A stretch of 64,000 bases of DNA from Acanthopleuribacter pedis (GCF_017377855.1 NZ_JAFREP010000001.1:310001-374000); one strand, 5' to 3'. Counted from the first letter of the stretch, positions 53,553 to 62,927 are shown. Notes: generated from the sequence alone by a model not told the origin. Numbers and translations: made by a program.

Positions 53553-56054
53553 GTGAAAGCCGGCGCAACGGGCCGGTCCGTCCTGCCCGTAGAAACCGTC
53601 CTGCCGCAAGTGGCCGAGGCCTTGCGGCGTCATCGTGCCGTGGTTTTGGAAGCACCCACCGGCAGCGGGAAAACCACCCGCGTGCCGCCTTTTCTGTACC
53701 GTTCCGGGTTGCTCGGCGACGGCCAACTCGTGATGCTTCAACCGCGACGGGTCGCCGCCCGCGCCTGTGCGCGCGCCATTGCCGATCAACTGGACAGTCA
53801 CCTCGGTGATTTGGTCGGTTACCAAGTGCGCTTCGAGCGCCGGGTTTCCGCCAAAACGCGTGTGGCCGTGGTGACCGAGGGCATTTTGACGCGCCGGTTT
53901 ATCAGCGATTCTTTGCTCGAAGGCGTTTCCTGTGTGGTGCTCGATGAGTTCCACGAACGCTCGATTCACACCGATACCCTGCTCGCCTTCCTCCACGAAT
54001 TGCGGCAGTTGCGCGACGACCTCACGATTGTGGTGATGTCGGCCACCCTGCGCGGCGAGGCGATTGCCGCTTATTTGGGCGACTGCCCGATTGTGCGCGC
54101 GGAGGGGCGGCTGTTTCCCCTTGAAACCAGCTACTTACCTTTGCCCAAGCGCCACGCGTTTGGGGAGGGCGTCGCCGACGCTTTGCGGCAACTGTTTTCC
54201 GTGAATGACGACGGCGGGCATGTGCTGGTGTTTCTCCCGGGGGTGCCGGAAATTGAACGGGTTCGCCGCTTTTTGGCCGAGGGTGCTTGGCCCGCCGAGG
54301 TAACCTGTTTGCACGGGTCTTTGAGCAGCGAGGAACAGGACCGCGTGCTGGCGCCGGGCGGACCGCGCCGCATCATTTTGGCCACCAATGTTGCCGAGAC
54401 CTCGCTCACCATCTACGGTGTCAGCGCCGTCATCGACGCCGGTTACCACAAACAAATGACCTACGACGTGTTTCGCGGCCTGAACCGTCTCGAAATGAAA
54501 CGCATCAGTCTGGCGAGCGCGGTGCAGCGGGCCGGCCGTGCCGGTCGTCAACGCGCCGGTCGGGTGATTCGTCTTTGGGACCCAACCCAGCAAGCCCTGT
54601 TGGAAGCGGAGGAACGCGCGGAAATCCACCGTGTCGATTTATGCGATCACCTGTTGCCGATCATTGACTTCCACGGCCCCAACTTGGCCGATTTCCCTTT
54701 TTTTGAGCCGCCCGCGGCGGCGAGTCTGGATGAATCGCTGAAGGTGCTGCACATGTTGGGCGCCCTCGATCCAGCCGGGCGTCTCACCGAAAAAGGCAGA
54801 ACCATGACCGCCTTCCCGCTGCATCCGCGGTTGGCCTCGATGGCGGCCTTCGCGGCCGAACACGGCGGGCTCGAGCACGCGCTGGCCCTGTGTGCGGTGC
54901 TCCCAGAGCTCCCGCGCGAAGATCACCGCGGTCTGCCCGAGCATGTTGAGGATTTCCGGGTTTGGTTGGCGGATCCCCGCGGCCGACCGCCTTTTCCCGG
55001 CGCCCGCACGGCCCAACGCGGGTTGCGGCAGCTCGAACGCCTGGCCAAAAAAACCTGGCCGAGGGCAAAAGCGCGCGCAAACTTGCGCGATGAGGACCTC
55101 GCCCTCTGGCTCCTGCAGGGTTACCCCGACCGTTTGTTCCGTGTCACCGCGCCGGGCGCGGCCGTGGGCGGTGGTGGTCGTGGTGTCACCCTGCCCAATG
55201 ATCACCTTAAGGTCGGCCAACTCTTTTTAGCCCTCGAATTACGCGACGGCAAAGGCGGCGCCCGCGCCGGTCGCATCGTGCCTGTCGCGGCCACATGGCT
55301 CGACGCTTATCTCGAGGTGGAAACCCGGCTTGTTGCCGTTTACGATCCGCGGCGCCAAGCCGTCGTCGGAAAACGGCAACGCTGGGTCGGTGATTTTCTG
55401 GTTGGTGAAAAAGAAGGGGTGAAGGTCGATGATGTCGCCGTTGCCGAGGCATTGGCCGATGCGGCGGGTGCCGACTGGGAACGGGTCTTTCAGCCCGACG
55501 ACCGTGCCAAGCGCCTGCTTTGCCGCTTGCAACTGGCCCACCAACACCTTGCCGATGATACCGATTGGCCCGCCGTTGACCCGCCCGGTTTGCAAGCGCT
55601 GCTGCGTGACCATTGTTTCGGCAAACGTTCGCTCGCCGATCTGCGCAAGCTCAATTGGTACGATCTGCTCCTGCAGCAGGTTCCCTGGTCCGCCCGCGAA
55701 CTGTTGGATCGCGAACTGCCGGAAAAACTCACCGTGCCTTCCGGTAGCCGCATCACCGTCGACTACGAGGCCGCGCTCGGTCCGGCGGGCCGGCCGATTC
55801 TCGCCGCGCGCATCCAAGAAATGTTCGGACTCCAGCAGACGCCGCGGCTCGCCCGCGGCCGTCTCCCGGTGCTTTGCCACTTGCTCGCGCCCAGCCGTCG
55901 CCCGGTCCAGGTCACCGAGGATTTGGCCAACTTCTGGCGCAGTGGATACGCCGAGGTGCGCAAGGAGTTGCGCGCCCGGTACGCCAAACACTATTGGCCG
56001 GAAAACCCGCTGGAGGCGGAGGCGATACGGGGTGTCCGCCCCAGGAAGAAGTGA
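53553..56054 (+). CDS. hrpB: ATP-dependent helicase HrpB
   Basis: 833-residue DEAH-type helicase. Motifs: Walker A EAPTGSGKTTRVP, PRRVAAR, LDEFHERS (DExH), MSATL, VLVFLPGVPEIERVRRFL, ATNVAETSLTI and QRAGRAGRQRAGRV. The C-terminal HrpB domain has TVDYEAALGPAGRPILAARI. HrpB is common in proteobacteria and relatives; its target is not known. Length fits (about 820-840). GAGG lies 7 nt before the GTG at 53553; the GTG at 53547 is too close to it. Confidence 0.95.
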   Translation: MKAGATGRSVLPVETVLPQVAEALRRHRAVVLEAPTGSGKTTRVPPFLYRSGLLGDGQLVMLQPRRVAARACARAIADQLDSHLGDLVGYQVRFERRVSAKTRVAVVTEGILTRRFISDSLLEGVSCVVLDEFHERSIHTDTLLAFLHELRQLRDDLTIVVMSATLRGEAIAAYLGDCPIVRAEGRLFPLETSYLPLPKRHAFGEGVADALRQLFSVNDDGGHVLVFLPGVPEIERVRRFLAEGAWPAEVTCLHGSLSSEEQDRVLAPGGPRRIILATNVAETSLTIYGVSAVIDAGYHKQMTYDVFRGLNRLEMKRISLASAVQRAGRAGRQRAGRVIRLWDPTQQALLEAEERAEIHRVDLCDHLLPIIDFHGPNLADFPFFEPPAAASLDESLKVLHMLGALDPAGRLTEKGRTMTAFPLHPRLASMAAFAAEHGGLEHALALCAVLPELPREDHRGLPEHVEDFRVWLADPRGRPPFPGARTAQRGLRQLERLAKKTWPRAKARANLRDEDLALWLLQGYPDRLFRVTAPGAAVGGGGRGVTLPNDHLKVGQLFLALELRDGKGGARAGRIVPVAATWLDAYLEVETRLVAVYDPRRQAVVGKRQRWVGDFLVGEKEGVKVDDVAVAEALADAAGADWERVFQPDDRAKRLLCRLQLAHQHLADDTDWPAVDPPGLQALLRDHCFGKRSLADLRKLNWYDLLLQQVPWSARELLDRELPEKLTVPSGSRITVDYEAALGPAGRPILAARIQEMFGLQQTPRLARGRLPVLCHLLAPSRRPVQVTEDLANFWRSGYAEVRKELRARYAKHYWPENPLEAEAIRGVRPRKK

Positions 56055-56186
56055 AAAATGTTTCGTATTGCCTTAGTAGTCTATTAAAATTTTAGTAAAA
56101 TTATGAAAATGATATTAGTTTGATTCCGTTAGCGAGAAGTGGGATTTGATGTTTTTGACCCTTCATGGCTGTGATTAGGAGCGACT

Positions 56187-56654
56187 TTAGAAAAGCCAGT
56201 TTTCTTGGGTCATAAACCCTTCTAGGTTAAGAGTTTTTATCCCGAAATGTTCGCAGATAGTAGGTATTTTGGCTGAGTTTTTTCTGTACCTTTCTTCTGT
56301 TACGACTATTCCTTCTCTAACCTTTGCGGATGCAATAAGGAAAGGATCAGCCACCGGCTTGCCTTCAAAAAGTTGCTTCTTTCGTACCATGTCTCTGAAG
56401 TTTTTAGTCTCGAAGATCTCGACGACAAAGAAAGTTTCTTGTTGGCTGGGGGCCAGGAAAATAGCTTTGTTGTTTTTTACCCAGTCTAAGAAGTCGTCCT
56501 GGTCTGCTCCTCTCGTTACTTCCTCGTAAGCTTCTTTGACTGAAATGATAGATCCGTTCTTTATATACTCATCGATCTTGGTCCAAAAACTGGGGAAGCG
56601 GCTGGGATATATTTTAGACATTTCATTGAATGAGTTTGAATCGAAAATATACAA
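56187..56654 (-). CDS. DUF4411/PIN-like toxin candidate
   Basis: 155-residue protein starting MYIFDSNSFNEMSKIYPSRF. Asp5, the acidic stretch VKEAYEEVTRG and KPVADPFLIASAKVREGIVV fit a PIN-type RNase fold of the DUF4411 family. It starts (TTG at 56654) inside the end of the upstream ImmA/IrrE gene, with GGGAG 6 nt before, so it is translationally coupled. This gene order, regulator first and DUF4411 second, is a known toxin-antitoxin-like arrangement. It is AT-richer than its neighbours, indicating acquisition. Confidence 0.75.
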   Translation of the reverse strand: MYIFDSNSFNEMSKIYPSRFPSFWTKIDEYIKNGSIISVKEAYEEVTRGADQDDFLDWVKNNKAIFLAPSQQETFFVVEIFETKNFRDMVRKKQLFEGKPVADPFLIASAKVREGIVVTEERYRKNSAKIPTICEHFGIKTLNLEGFMTQENWLF

Positions 56655-56655
56655 T

Positions 56656-57813
56656 CTAAACTCCCAGAAAGATGTTTTCGAGCTTGCTTAAGTTTCTTGC
56701 TTTAATACCGAAGTGGTCAGCTAGAGTGCTTTTATTGATTTGGCCTGAGTAATATTTTTTAAAGCACAGACTGAGGAATGCGTCTCCAAGGTATGTTGCC
56801 TGTGTTCTGTAGTAGTCTCCGCCGCCTTTTCCTTTCGTCCTGTTGTGCCATTCACTGTTCCATTTTTCTCTTTTCTCTTGGTATTGATTCTTGTCAATCT
56901 GGTTGTGGTCAAGAAGCTTGCGGAAAATAACTTCTCTGCTCACATTGAAGGTATTTGCAATGCTTTTGACGCTTTCTTCTGAGCCATCATAGACTTTCAT
57001 ACAGAATTTGAACTCATGTGATGGGACGAGAAATTCAGCGGCAAAACGGTTGCAGACTAACTCTGTATCATAGTCGTCCTGTTGAAGGTGGTCCATATAT
57101 TTTAAGTCGTCTTTTGTATAGCCGTTAAAGCTGGAGAGAATGTGGCCTAGTTCATGAAAAAGTGTGAAAATCTGGCGGCTCTTTGAAGTAGAGTTATTGA
57201 TGCATATTATCGGAAAGTTATGGTCGGTGAGACAAAATCCGTTGATAGATTTTTGCTTGAGCGATCTTTTGAATACGAAAATTCCTGATGATTCTATTGC
57301 AAGGCGCCAGTTCTTTAATGCAGTTGTTACATTTGGCCATGATGATTGGGTTTCCAGAGTTATGCCAAGATGTTGACGGACCATTTTGCAAACTTTTATA
57401 ATGTTGCTATTCTTGGATAGCTTTACCTTTCTAGAGAGTAGGTTTTCTGATGGGTTTTTCCCCTCAGTTAACTCTCTTAAGCTTTCCTGGCGAGCTTGCA
57501 TTGCTCGGATACTGAATAGTGTGTCGGGTTCAAAGCTTTCTACCTCAGATTCTGGTATTAGCCTGAAATCGACTTTGGGGTCTTTGTCTTTTGGGGGGTC
57601 GGGGAAAAAGAAAACAGCCAGAGGGACTTTGTAAATGCTGTAAGCGATTTTTTCCAGTTGGGCATATGTTGGATGATCCCTTTCCTCTTCCCATGAAAGA
57701 ATGACTTGGCTATCCTTTGAGAGCTTTTCTGCTACCTGATCAAGCGACAGGTTGGAGCGTTTTCTTGCCCATTCGAGGACTTGCCCATTGACTGCGGTAA
57801 TTTTTGCTCCCAA
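56656..57813 (-). CDS. XRE-HTH / ImmA-IrrE metallopeptidase antitoxin candidate
   Basis: 385-residue protein with two parts. Residues 1-70 are an XRE-type HTH (LEWARKRSNLSLDQVAEKLS, ILSWEEERDHPTYAQLEKIA). Residues about 190-300 are an ImmA/IrrE peptidase domain with the zinc motif HELGH at 220-224 and CNRFAAEFLVP. The C-terminal 90 residues are basic. It probably represses its own operon and neutralises the downstream DUF4411 protein. The start is TTG at 57813 with GGAGG upstream. The AT-rich composition, unlike hrpB and adenosine deaminase on either side, suggests horizontal transfer. Confidence 0.85.
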   Translation of the reverse strand: MGAKITAVNGQVLEWARKRSNLSLDQVAEKLSKDSQVILSWEEERDHPTYAQLEKIAYSIYKVPLAVFFFPDPPKDKDPKVDFRLIPESEVESFEPDTLFSIRAMQARQESLRELTEGKNPSENLLSRKVKLSKNSNIIKVCKMVRQHLGITLETQSSWPNVTTALKNWRLAIESSGIFVFKRSLKQKSINGFCLTDHNFPIICINNSTSKSRQIFTLFHELGHILSSFNGYTKDDLKYMDHLQQDDYDTELVCNRFAAEFLVPSHEFKFCMKVYDGSEESVKSIANTFNVSREVIFRKLLDHNQIDKNQYQEKREKWNSEWHNRTKGKGGGDYYRTQATYLGDAFLSLCFKKYYSGQINKSTLADHFGIKARNLSKLENIFLGV

Positions 57814-58184
57814 AGGTTAGCCTCCAAAAGATTTTGGATATCTTAACATTTAAACAGGGCGACCAAAAATAGAGAACTGAACCTTAGGGTCTGGGGTCGG
57901 GAGGTTTCAGCTCATTTATCGGCTACAGCTCAGCAGCTTGTTCGGTTAGTCCATGTAAGTCTTGCAGGGATTTTTGGGGAGGTTCTGAGTCTCTGGGGAG
58001 AGAAAAGATGTCTCGTTTGGTGAATTGTGGTGAGGGGGGGGGCTTGGCCGGAGCCTTCCCAAATCTGGCTTTTTCTTTGTGTCTCGAAATCAGTTGGCCT
58101 GTCCATTTCCCAAACCATCCCAATTGCGTTAAGCTATGCATCCGAAAAACAATGCAAATGACGCGAAGCCGATTCGAGGTGTCC
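57814..58184. other. Divergent intergenic region
   Basis: About 370 bases between the ImmA/IrrE gene and adenosine deaminase. The deaminase frame is open upstream but has no coding character there. I see no clear promoter or repeat. Confidence 0.45.
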
Positions 58185-59417
58185 ATGATTACTGAAGCTT
58201 TTATTCGAGATTTGCCCAAAACCGACCTCCACGTTCACCTGGACGGGTCCCTGCGGATCCCCAGCCTGATCGAAATGGCCAAGCAGTATAAGGTCGAGTT
58301 GCCCTCCTACACCGAGGAAGGCCTGCGCGAGTTGGTTTTTAAAGACGGTTACGCCGACCTCAACGAGTACCTTCACGGCTTCAAATACACCTGCGGTGTT
58401 TTGCGCGACCCCGAGGCCTTGGAACGCGTGTCCTACGAACTGGCCTGGGACAATATCAATGAAGGGGTTCGCTACATGGAAGTGCGTTTTGCACCCATGT
58501 TGAGTGTGAACGAGAACATGAACCTGGAAGACGTGCTTACCGCGGTGGACAAGGGCATGCGTCGTGCCAAACGCGAGTTCAACGACCGCCTCTTGCACGA
58601 GAACAGCAACGAGCCGCCTTTTGAATACGGCCTGATTACTTGCGCGATGCGGTTTTTCACCGGCGGCTTCAGCCCCTACTACCAAAAAATCAGCGAGGCC
58701 CACCAGTACATGCCGCAACGGCAACTCTACGGCCTGGCCAGTCTGGAATTGGCGCGCGCGGTCATCGCGATCCGCGATCAAACCGGCTTGCCCATCGTTG
58801 GCTTTGACCTGGCAGGCGCTGAATACGGCTATCCCGCCGAGGATCACCAGGAAGCTTTTGACTACGTTCACCAGCATTTCATGAAAAAAACCGTCCACGC
58901 CGGTGAGGCCTACGGTCCCGAGTCCATTTTCCAGGCGATCACCAAGCTCCACGCCGACCGCATCGGCCACGGTTACCATCTGCTCAACGAGGACTACATC
59001 AAACATCCCGGCATTGAGGACCGCGCCGCTTACGTGCGCAACCTCTGTCAGTACATCGCCGATTCGCGCCTCACCATCGAAGTCTGCCTTTCCTCCAACA
59101 TGGATACCGACCCCAATTTGGCCTCCATCGCCGATCACCCCTTCCGTCAAATGAAGGAACTCAAGCTGTCGACCACCCTGTGTACCGACAACCGATTGAT
59201 CAGCCACACCAACGTCACCCGGGAACTCAAGCTGGCCGTTGACCACTTCGGCCTTTCCAATCGCGATCTGAAGAGCATTATTGTCTACGGTTTCAAGCGG
59301 GGATTCTTCCCTCGTGATTACCGACAAAAACGCATCTTTGTGCGCCGAATCATTAACTACTACCACGAGATGGAAAAGAAACACAAAATCGACGTGGCAC
59401 CTGTTAATGAATATTAG
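58185..59417 (+). CDS. add: Adenosine deaminase-family protein
   Basis: 410-residue metal-dependent deaminase of purine salvage (adenosine to inosine). Zinc ligands and active-site motifs: TDLHVHLDGS (His16, His18), TVHAGEAYG, RIGHGYHLL and STLCTDNRLISHT. The last reads TDN where classical enzymes have DDP, a variant seen in some bacterial members, so adenine or another amino-purine is possible. GAGGTGTCC precedes the ATG at 58185; a longer frame upstream is noncoding in character. It is longer than E. coli Add (333), mainly in the middle region. Confidence 0.88.
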   Translation: MITEAFIRDLPKTDLHVHLDGSLRIPSLIEMAKQYKVELPSYTEEGLRELVFKDGYADLNEYLHGFKYTCGVLRDPEALERVSYELAWDNINEGVRYMEVRFAPMLSVNENMNLEDVLTAVDKGMRRAKREFNDRLLHENSNEPPFEYGLITCAMRFFTGGFSPYYQKISEAHQYMPQRQLYGLASLELARAVIAIRDQTGLPIVGFDLAGAEYGYPAEDHQEAFDYVHQHFMKKTVHAGEAYGPESIFQAITKLHADRIGHGYHLLNEDYIKHPGIEDRAAYVRNLCQYIADSRLTIEVCLSSNMDTDPNLASIADHPFRQMKELKLSTTLCTDNRLISHTNVTRELKLAVDHFGLSNRDLKSIIVYGFKRGFFPRDYRQKRIFVRRIINYYHEMEKKHKIDVAPVNEY

Positions 59418-59567
59418 GCGATCCGCTTAAAACACGTGCTTTAGGCGCCGGTTGTCGCGTGAGGGCGGGCGGCGTCGAGTTGACAGTCAGCCACTTTGAA
59501 CCAATATTGGACCGACACACCTTGATCAGGGGGGTCTCGGTCGTGAACCATATTGTTGGAAGTGAAG

Positions 59568-60125
59568 ATGTATTGTTCTGAAGCGCTTTTTGAGCGGATG
59601 CAGGTCCTTGAAGACCACGAACATGAGGAACGACCGCTGCTGAAAGGCATGCGTTGCGCCGCCGTTTTGATCCCCATCCTCAAGAAACAAGCGTTCCCCA
59701 TTCTCTACACCCTGCGCAGTCAACATCTACGCCACCACGCCGGCCAGTTCAGTTTTCCCGGCGGCGTGGTTGAAGAGGGCGAAACCCCATGGCAGGCCGC
59801 CTTGCGCGAGGCCCATGAGGAGATTGGCCTTGAGGCGCGTGACGTCACTCGGTTGGGGCGCATCTCCGACGCCTACTCGCCGCGCGGTTTTCACATTGAG
59901 TGTTTTGTCGCCATGGTGGAACCTTTTGAACCGGAACTCAACCTGGAAGAAGTCGAACGCGTGATAGAGGTTGATATGCATCAACTCTTCGACCCAAAAC
60001 GCCATTCCTACCGACCTTGGAATAAGGATGAGCGCCACCACATCCATTATTTCGATTTCGAGGAAGGTCTGGTTTGGGGGGTGACCGGCAGGATCACCGC
60101 CAATTTACGTGAGGCGCTGCAATAG
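59568..60125 (+). CDS. NUDIX hydrolase, CoA pyrophosphatase-like
   Basis: 185 residues. The CoA-specific motif LYTLRSQHLRHHAGQFSFPG directly precedes the NUDIX box GGVVEEGE-x8-LREAHEEIGL, the pattern of NudL/YeaB CoA pyrophosphatases. The enzyme would cut CoA or acyl-CoA to phosphopantetheine and 3',5'-ADP. The ATG at 59568 has GGAAG about 7 nt upstream; TTG codons just before it are less likely. The protein is cytoplasmic, and a small gene follows 55 nt downstream. Confidence 0.85.
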   Translation: MYCSEALFERMQVLEDHEHEERPLLKGMRCAAVLIPILKKQAFPILYTLRSQHLRHHAGQFSFPGGVVEEGETPWQAALREAHEEIGLEARDVTRLGRISDAYSPRGFHIECFVAMVEPFEPELNLEEVERVIEVDMHQLFDPKRHSYRPWNKDERHHIHYFDFEEGLVWGVTGRITANLREALQ

Positions 60126-60180
60126 GTGTTGCCGGTGATTTGGTTTACAATGAATGGCTTGATGATTGAGTGGGTGAACC

Positions 60181-60723
60181 TTGAAACGACCGAACAATTT
60201 TGACGACATTATTAACAACCGAGTCAACAGCGACAAAACCGGCGAACCTTTTACCGCCTGTAGTATGTGTGATACCAAGCTAACCCAGAGCGATCTGTTT
60301 GTGATTGCCAAGGCCTATCACGGCGCCCGCTGCGTGATCGAAACCGTGCAGTGTTTGGCTTGCCAGATGGAATCGCGGGGTTACGCCTCGGAGCAATCGA
60401 CCGAAAACATCATGTTGTACAGTGGTCGTCGTTTTAACGATTTCATCAAGGATCCGATTCAGCGCAAGCTCTACCATATAGAAGATCCCAACTGCTTGAT
60501 TTCGGGCGAGCACCTCAAGATGGCCGATACCTTTGAACTTTATTCGTTTAACTTGCCGGGTGCTGATTTGGACGATTCCAACTTTTTATTCGTCGGCCCT
60601 ACCGCGATTGAGCAGATGGGCGAGTTGTTGTCGGAGGAAACGCGCAAGTCCTGGGGCCGTCGCGTCGAGGAAATGGCACCCGACAGCCCGGAAATCATCA
60701 TCTCGCCCGTCTTCGGATTATGA
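60181..60723 (+). CDS. Hypothetical protein with two Cys pairs
   Basis: 180-residue soluble protein. CSMC (about 28-31) and CLAC (about 58-61) form a possible zinc ribbon in the N-terminal third. The rest has LYHIEDPNCLISGEHLKMAD and LFVGPTAIEQMGELLSEETR; I do not recognise the family. The start is TTG at 60181 with GAGTGGG upstream. It follows the NUDIX gene by 55 nt on the same strand and may be cotranscribed. Confidence 0.65.
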   Translation: MKRPNNFDDIINNRVNSDKTGEPFTACSMCDTKLTQSDLFVIAKAYHGARCVIETVQCLACQMESRGYASEQSTENIMLYSGRRFNDFIKDPIQRKLYHIEDPNCLISGEHLKMADTFELYSFNLPGADLDDSNFLFVGPTAIEQMGELLSEETRKSWGRRVEEMAPDSPEIIISPVFGL

Positions 60724-60880
60724 TTTTCGAATAGGATTGGCTTTGCCTTAGTGTGGCTTGGCTTGGTATCCGCTTATTGCTTAGGATAATAGGATGAATA
60801 GAGGAAGGGCGATTGAGTTGCGATTGCCTGGTGTTGCCTGGGTGCGCCTTGGATGAGGTGTCGCGATTGGATAGGGGTTG

Positions 60881-61060
60881 AACCTAAGAAGCGCGATAAC
60901 TCGCGGTGATTTTAGCTAAACCTCTGGGCTACAACGGCCTGTAAAAATGCTCACCGCACCCAGTGGGTGCAGTCGTGCGCGACCCCGGTCCGCTTTTTCC
61001 AAACCATTTCGCTCCAGATCTTTAGCCAAAATCCCTCGCTCTTATCGCGCTTCTTAGGTT
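60881..61060. repeat. Dispersed palindromic element, copy 5 (best preserved)
   Basis: 180 bp, same orientation as copy 3. Ends are a perfect 19-bp inverted repeat: AACCTAAGAAGCGCGATAA (60881-60899) and TTATCGCGCTTCTTAGGTT (61042-61060). Sub-terminal blocks GATTTTAGCTAAACCTCTGG and CCAGATCTTTAGCCAAAATC are imperfect complements, and the centre is a CCGCACCCAG-TGGGTGC hairpin. The whole element can fold as one long imperfect hairpin. Confidence 0.9.
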
Positions 61061-61445
61061 GAATAAGGTGGTGTGTTCGCGCTTTGGAAGAGGGCGCACG
61101 GTGTGAGCGTGTTTGAATTTGATTGAACGTTCTTGACGTGTGGCGTGCCGCGCCGGCAACTCTCGATGAGGATGGTGTTTCATCTGAGTGCACCGCCTCA
61201 TGGTGTCAGATCCATTCATCGCGGAAAGGCGTTGGGTGGGGTGGTCGCTTGATCGCGCCAAGTTATCCAAGGCGGAACCGGGAAACACGAAGCCGGCGGA
61301 CCCAATCGCCCATCCTCGATTTATCTTCCCATCCTAAGAGAAAAACGAATCCCAAGCCCTGTAAAATGGGGCGCCTGTTCGGCAGGGCGCTCATCCAGCC
61401 AAGGCGAACAAGGCACCCAACCATCCAGGCATCCAGAAAAGGGAA

Positions 61446-61490
61446 GCCGCCGCCGCGCCGGGGGTCGGAATCCCTGGGCGCGACGGCGGC
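61446..61490 (-). terminator. Terminator-like hairpin of the lipase gene
   Basis: Arms GCCGCCGCCGCGCC and GGCGCGACGGCGGC (14 bp, one mismatch) around a 17-nt loop. On the minus strand it is followed by TTCCCTTTTC, 37 nt past the lipase stop. Confidence 0.65.
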
Positions 61491-61526
61491 TCGCCTTGAC
61501 GCTGGTTGCCTTGTTCTCAGTTCATC

Positions 61527-62927
61527 CTAGTCGGGGAGACTGTTTAGGAAGGCCGCGATGTCGCGGAACCACTGGCGGGTGTTGCGTTCACCCGTGCCGA
61601 TCACGTCAAAGTGATCCCAGTTGCCCAGTACCCCGAAGTGCTGCCAGACGCCCCGTTGCGGGCTGCCGTTCCAGCCGCGAATCGTTGCGTTGCTGCCGAG
61701 GTCGGGACCGTCCATGCTGAGGGTGTTGACGATGCCGTCGTTTTGATACCAGTCGCTGTTGATGCGGATGCCGGTGACCGTGGTGCCTTTGTAGGCGCCC
61801 ATGAACAGGGCCATGGGTTGGAACGGCAGGAACATCAAGAGTTCGGGGTAGTGGTGGCCCGTGAAAATACCGCGGTAGGTGGCCTCCGTACCGTAGGAGA
61901 AGTAGTAAACCTCGCTGATGGTTTCAAACCGTTGGTTGATCTCGCGGGCGCCGTCCGGGCTCAGGTCCCAGGCGCTGATGTCGCGCATGTCGGGCTGCCA
62001 GACACGGCTGTTCCAAACGCGGCGGTTGTAGCTGGAGAAGCTTTCACCCGCCTCGCGGCGCAGACCCCAGTGGTCGAGTTTGAAGTCGTAAACCAGGGCG
62101 TCACTCAAGACGCCGGCCAAGGAAGCGATGGCCGCGATCAGGTCTTTGGCGAACGGCACAAAGGTGGTGATACCCGTGGCCAGGGTGGTGCCGTCGTGGG
62201 GGGCGGCCAAGGTCATGGCCGAGGAGACCCAGTCGGCGCGACCACCGTAGAAGATGCTGTCCGGCTCGCTTTCGCCGTCGCGTTGGGCCGGATCACCGTA
62301 CTTCAGTAGGTGGGCCAGAACGCGAACGGTTTGGCCGCCTTGGCTGTGGGCCAGCAGATGGATTTTGTTGCGTTTGCCGTTGGTGGTGCGGCCCCAATCC
62401 TCGTAGAGACCCCGGTGGTAGGTTTTGCCAAAGCGGTCGTGGCCGTGGATGCGGGCGTGCTCCGCGCCGTAATCCACGCGGGTGCCGAGGATTTGTGCGT
62501 AAAGTTCGCAAGCGCGATCCCAGTTACTGGAAACGGGGCCGACCGCCGCGGTGTGAACCTGGTAGCCGCGGTTGTTGAGGTCGGTTTCCGTGTCATAAAA
62601 ACCGCCCCAGTATTTGAAGCCGAGCAATTCGTCGCGGCCCCAGCCCAGGAAGCCGTGGACCAGAACCAGGGGGTACCCGTTGCCGCCGGCTTTGTGGCGG
62701 ATGCTTTGGAGGGCTGGGTCGACAAATTCAGGTTCTTGTTCTTGGACATGGGGTTCAATCGCGGGAGGGACTTGGAATTCGTAATGGATGTGGGGGTCTT
62801 GTTGGATGGTGAGCGCGTCGTATTGGAAACCGTGTGTGTTCAGGGCGTGAGCCTCGCCGGCTTGCAAGAAGGCCGGCGAAGAGGAGAGCAGCAGCAATAC
62901 TGAAAGGACCATTTTGTGAATAGTCAT
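61527..62927 (-). CDS. Secreted lipase, family I.5-like
   Basis: 466-residue exported alpha/beta hydrolase. The signal peptide is at about 1-23 (MVLSVLLLLSSSPAFLQA). LVLVHGFLGWGRDELLGFKY, GPVSSNWDRACELYAQILG, then the nucleophile elbow AHSQGG (Ser195), the Asp in QNDGIVN and the His in WDHFDVIG give the catalytic triad in family I.5 (Geobacillus/Staphylococcus) context. HGHDRFGKTY matches the zinc-binding region of those lipases. The extra about 60 N-terminal residues before the catalytic core are unusual. AGGAG lies 9 nt before the ATG at 62927. It would hydrolyse triacylglycerols outside the cell. Confidence 0.9.
   Translation of the reverse strand: MTIHKMVLSVLLLLSSSPAFLQAGEAHALNTHGFQYDALTIQQDPHIHYEFQVPPAIEPHVQEQEPEFVDPALQSIRHKAGGNGYPLVLVHGFLGWGRDELLGFKYWGGFYDTETDLNNRGYQVHTAAVGPVSSNWDRACELYAQILGTRVDYGAEHARIHGHDRFGKTYHRGLYEDWGRTTNGKRNKIHLLAHSQGGQTVRVLAHLLKYGDPAQRDGESEPDSIFYGGRADWVSSAMTLAAPHDGTTLATGITTFVPFAKDLIAAIASLAGVLSDALVYDFKLDHWGLRREAGESFSSYNRRVWNSRVWQPDMRDISAWDLSPDGAREINQRFETISEVYYFSYGTEATYRGIFTGHHYPELLMFLPFQPMALFMGAYKGTTVTGIRINSDWYQNDGIVNTLSMDGPDLGSNATIRGWNGSPQRGVWQHFGVLGNWDHFDVIGTGERNTRQWFRDIAAFLNSLPD

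Larger units (their letters stand above)
60724..61526. other. Gene-poor stretch with palindromic element copy 5
   Basis: About 800 bases. It holds element copy 5 and, near the end, the terminator hairpin of the lipase gene. A 135-codon plus-strand frame here is not supported. Confidence 0.6.

Noticed and set aside
61262..61330. Possible degenerate copy of the 12.9-13.1 kb direct repeat
   Set aside because: Only scattered matches (GCGGAACC, ATCGCCCATCC); too weak to call by eye.
61123..61530. A 135-codon plus-strand open frame
   Set aside because: Pro/Arg/Ser-rich nonsense composition, no ribosome site, and it runs through the lipase terminator hairpin.
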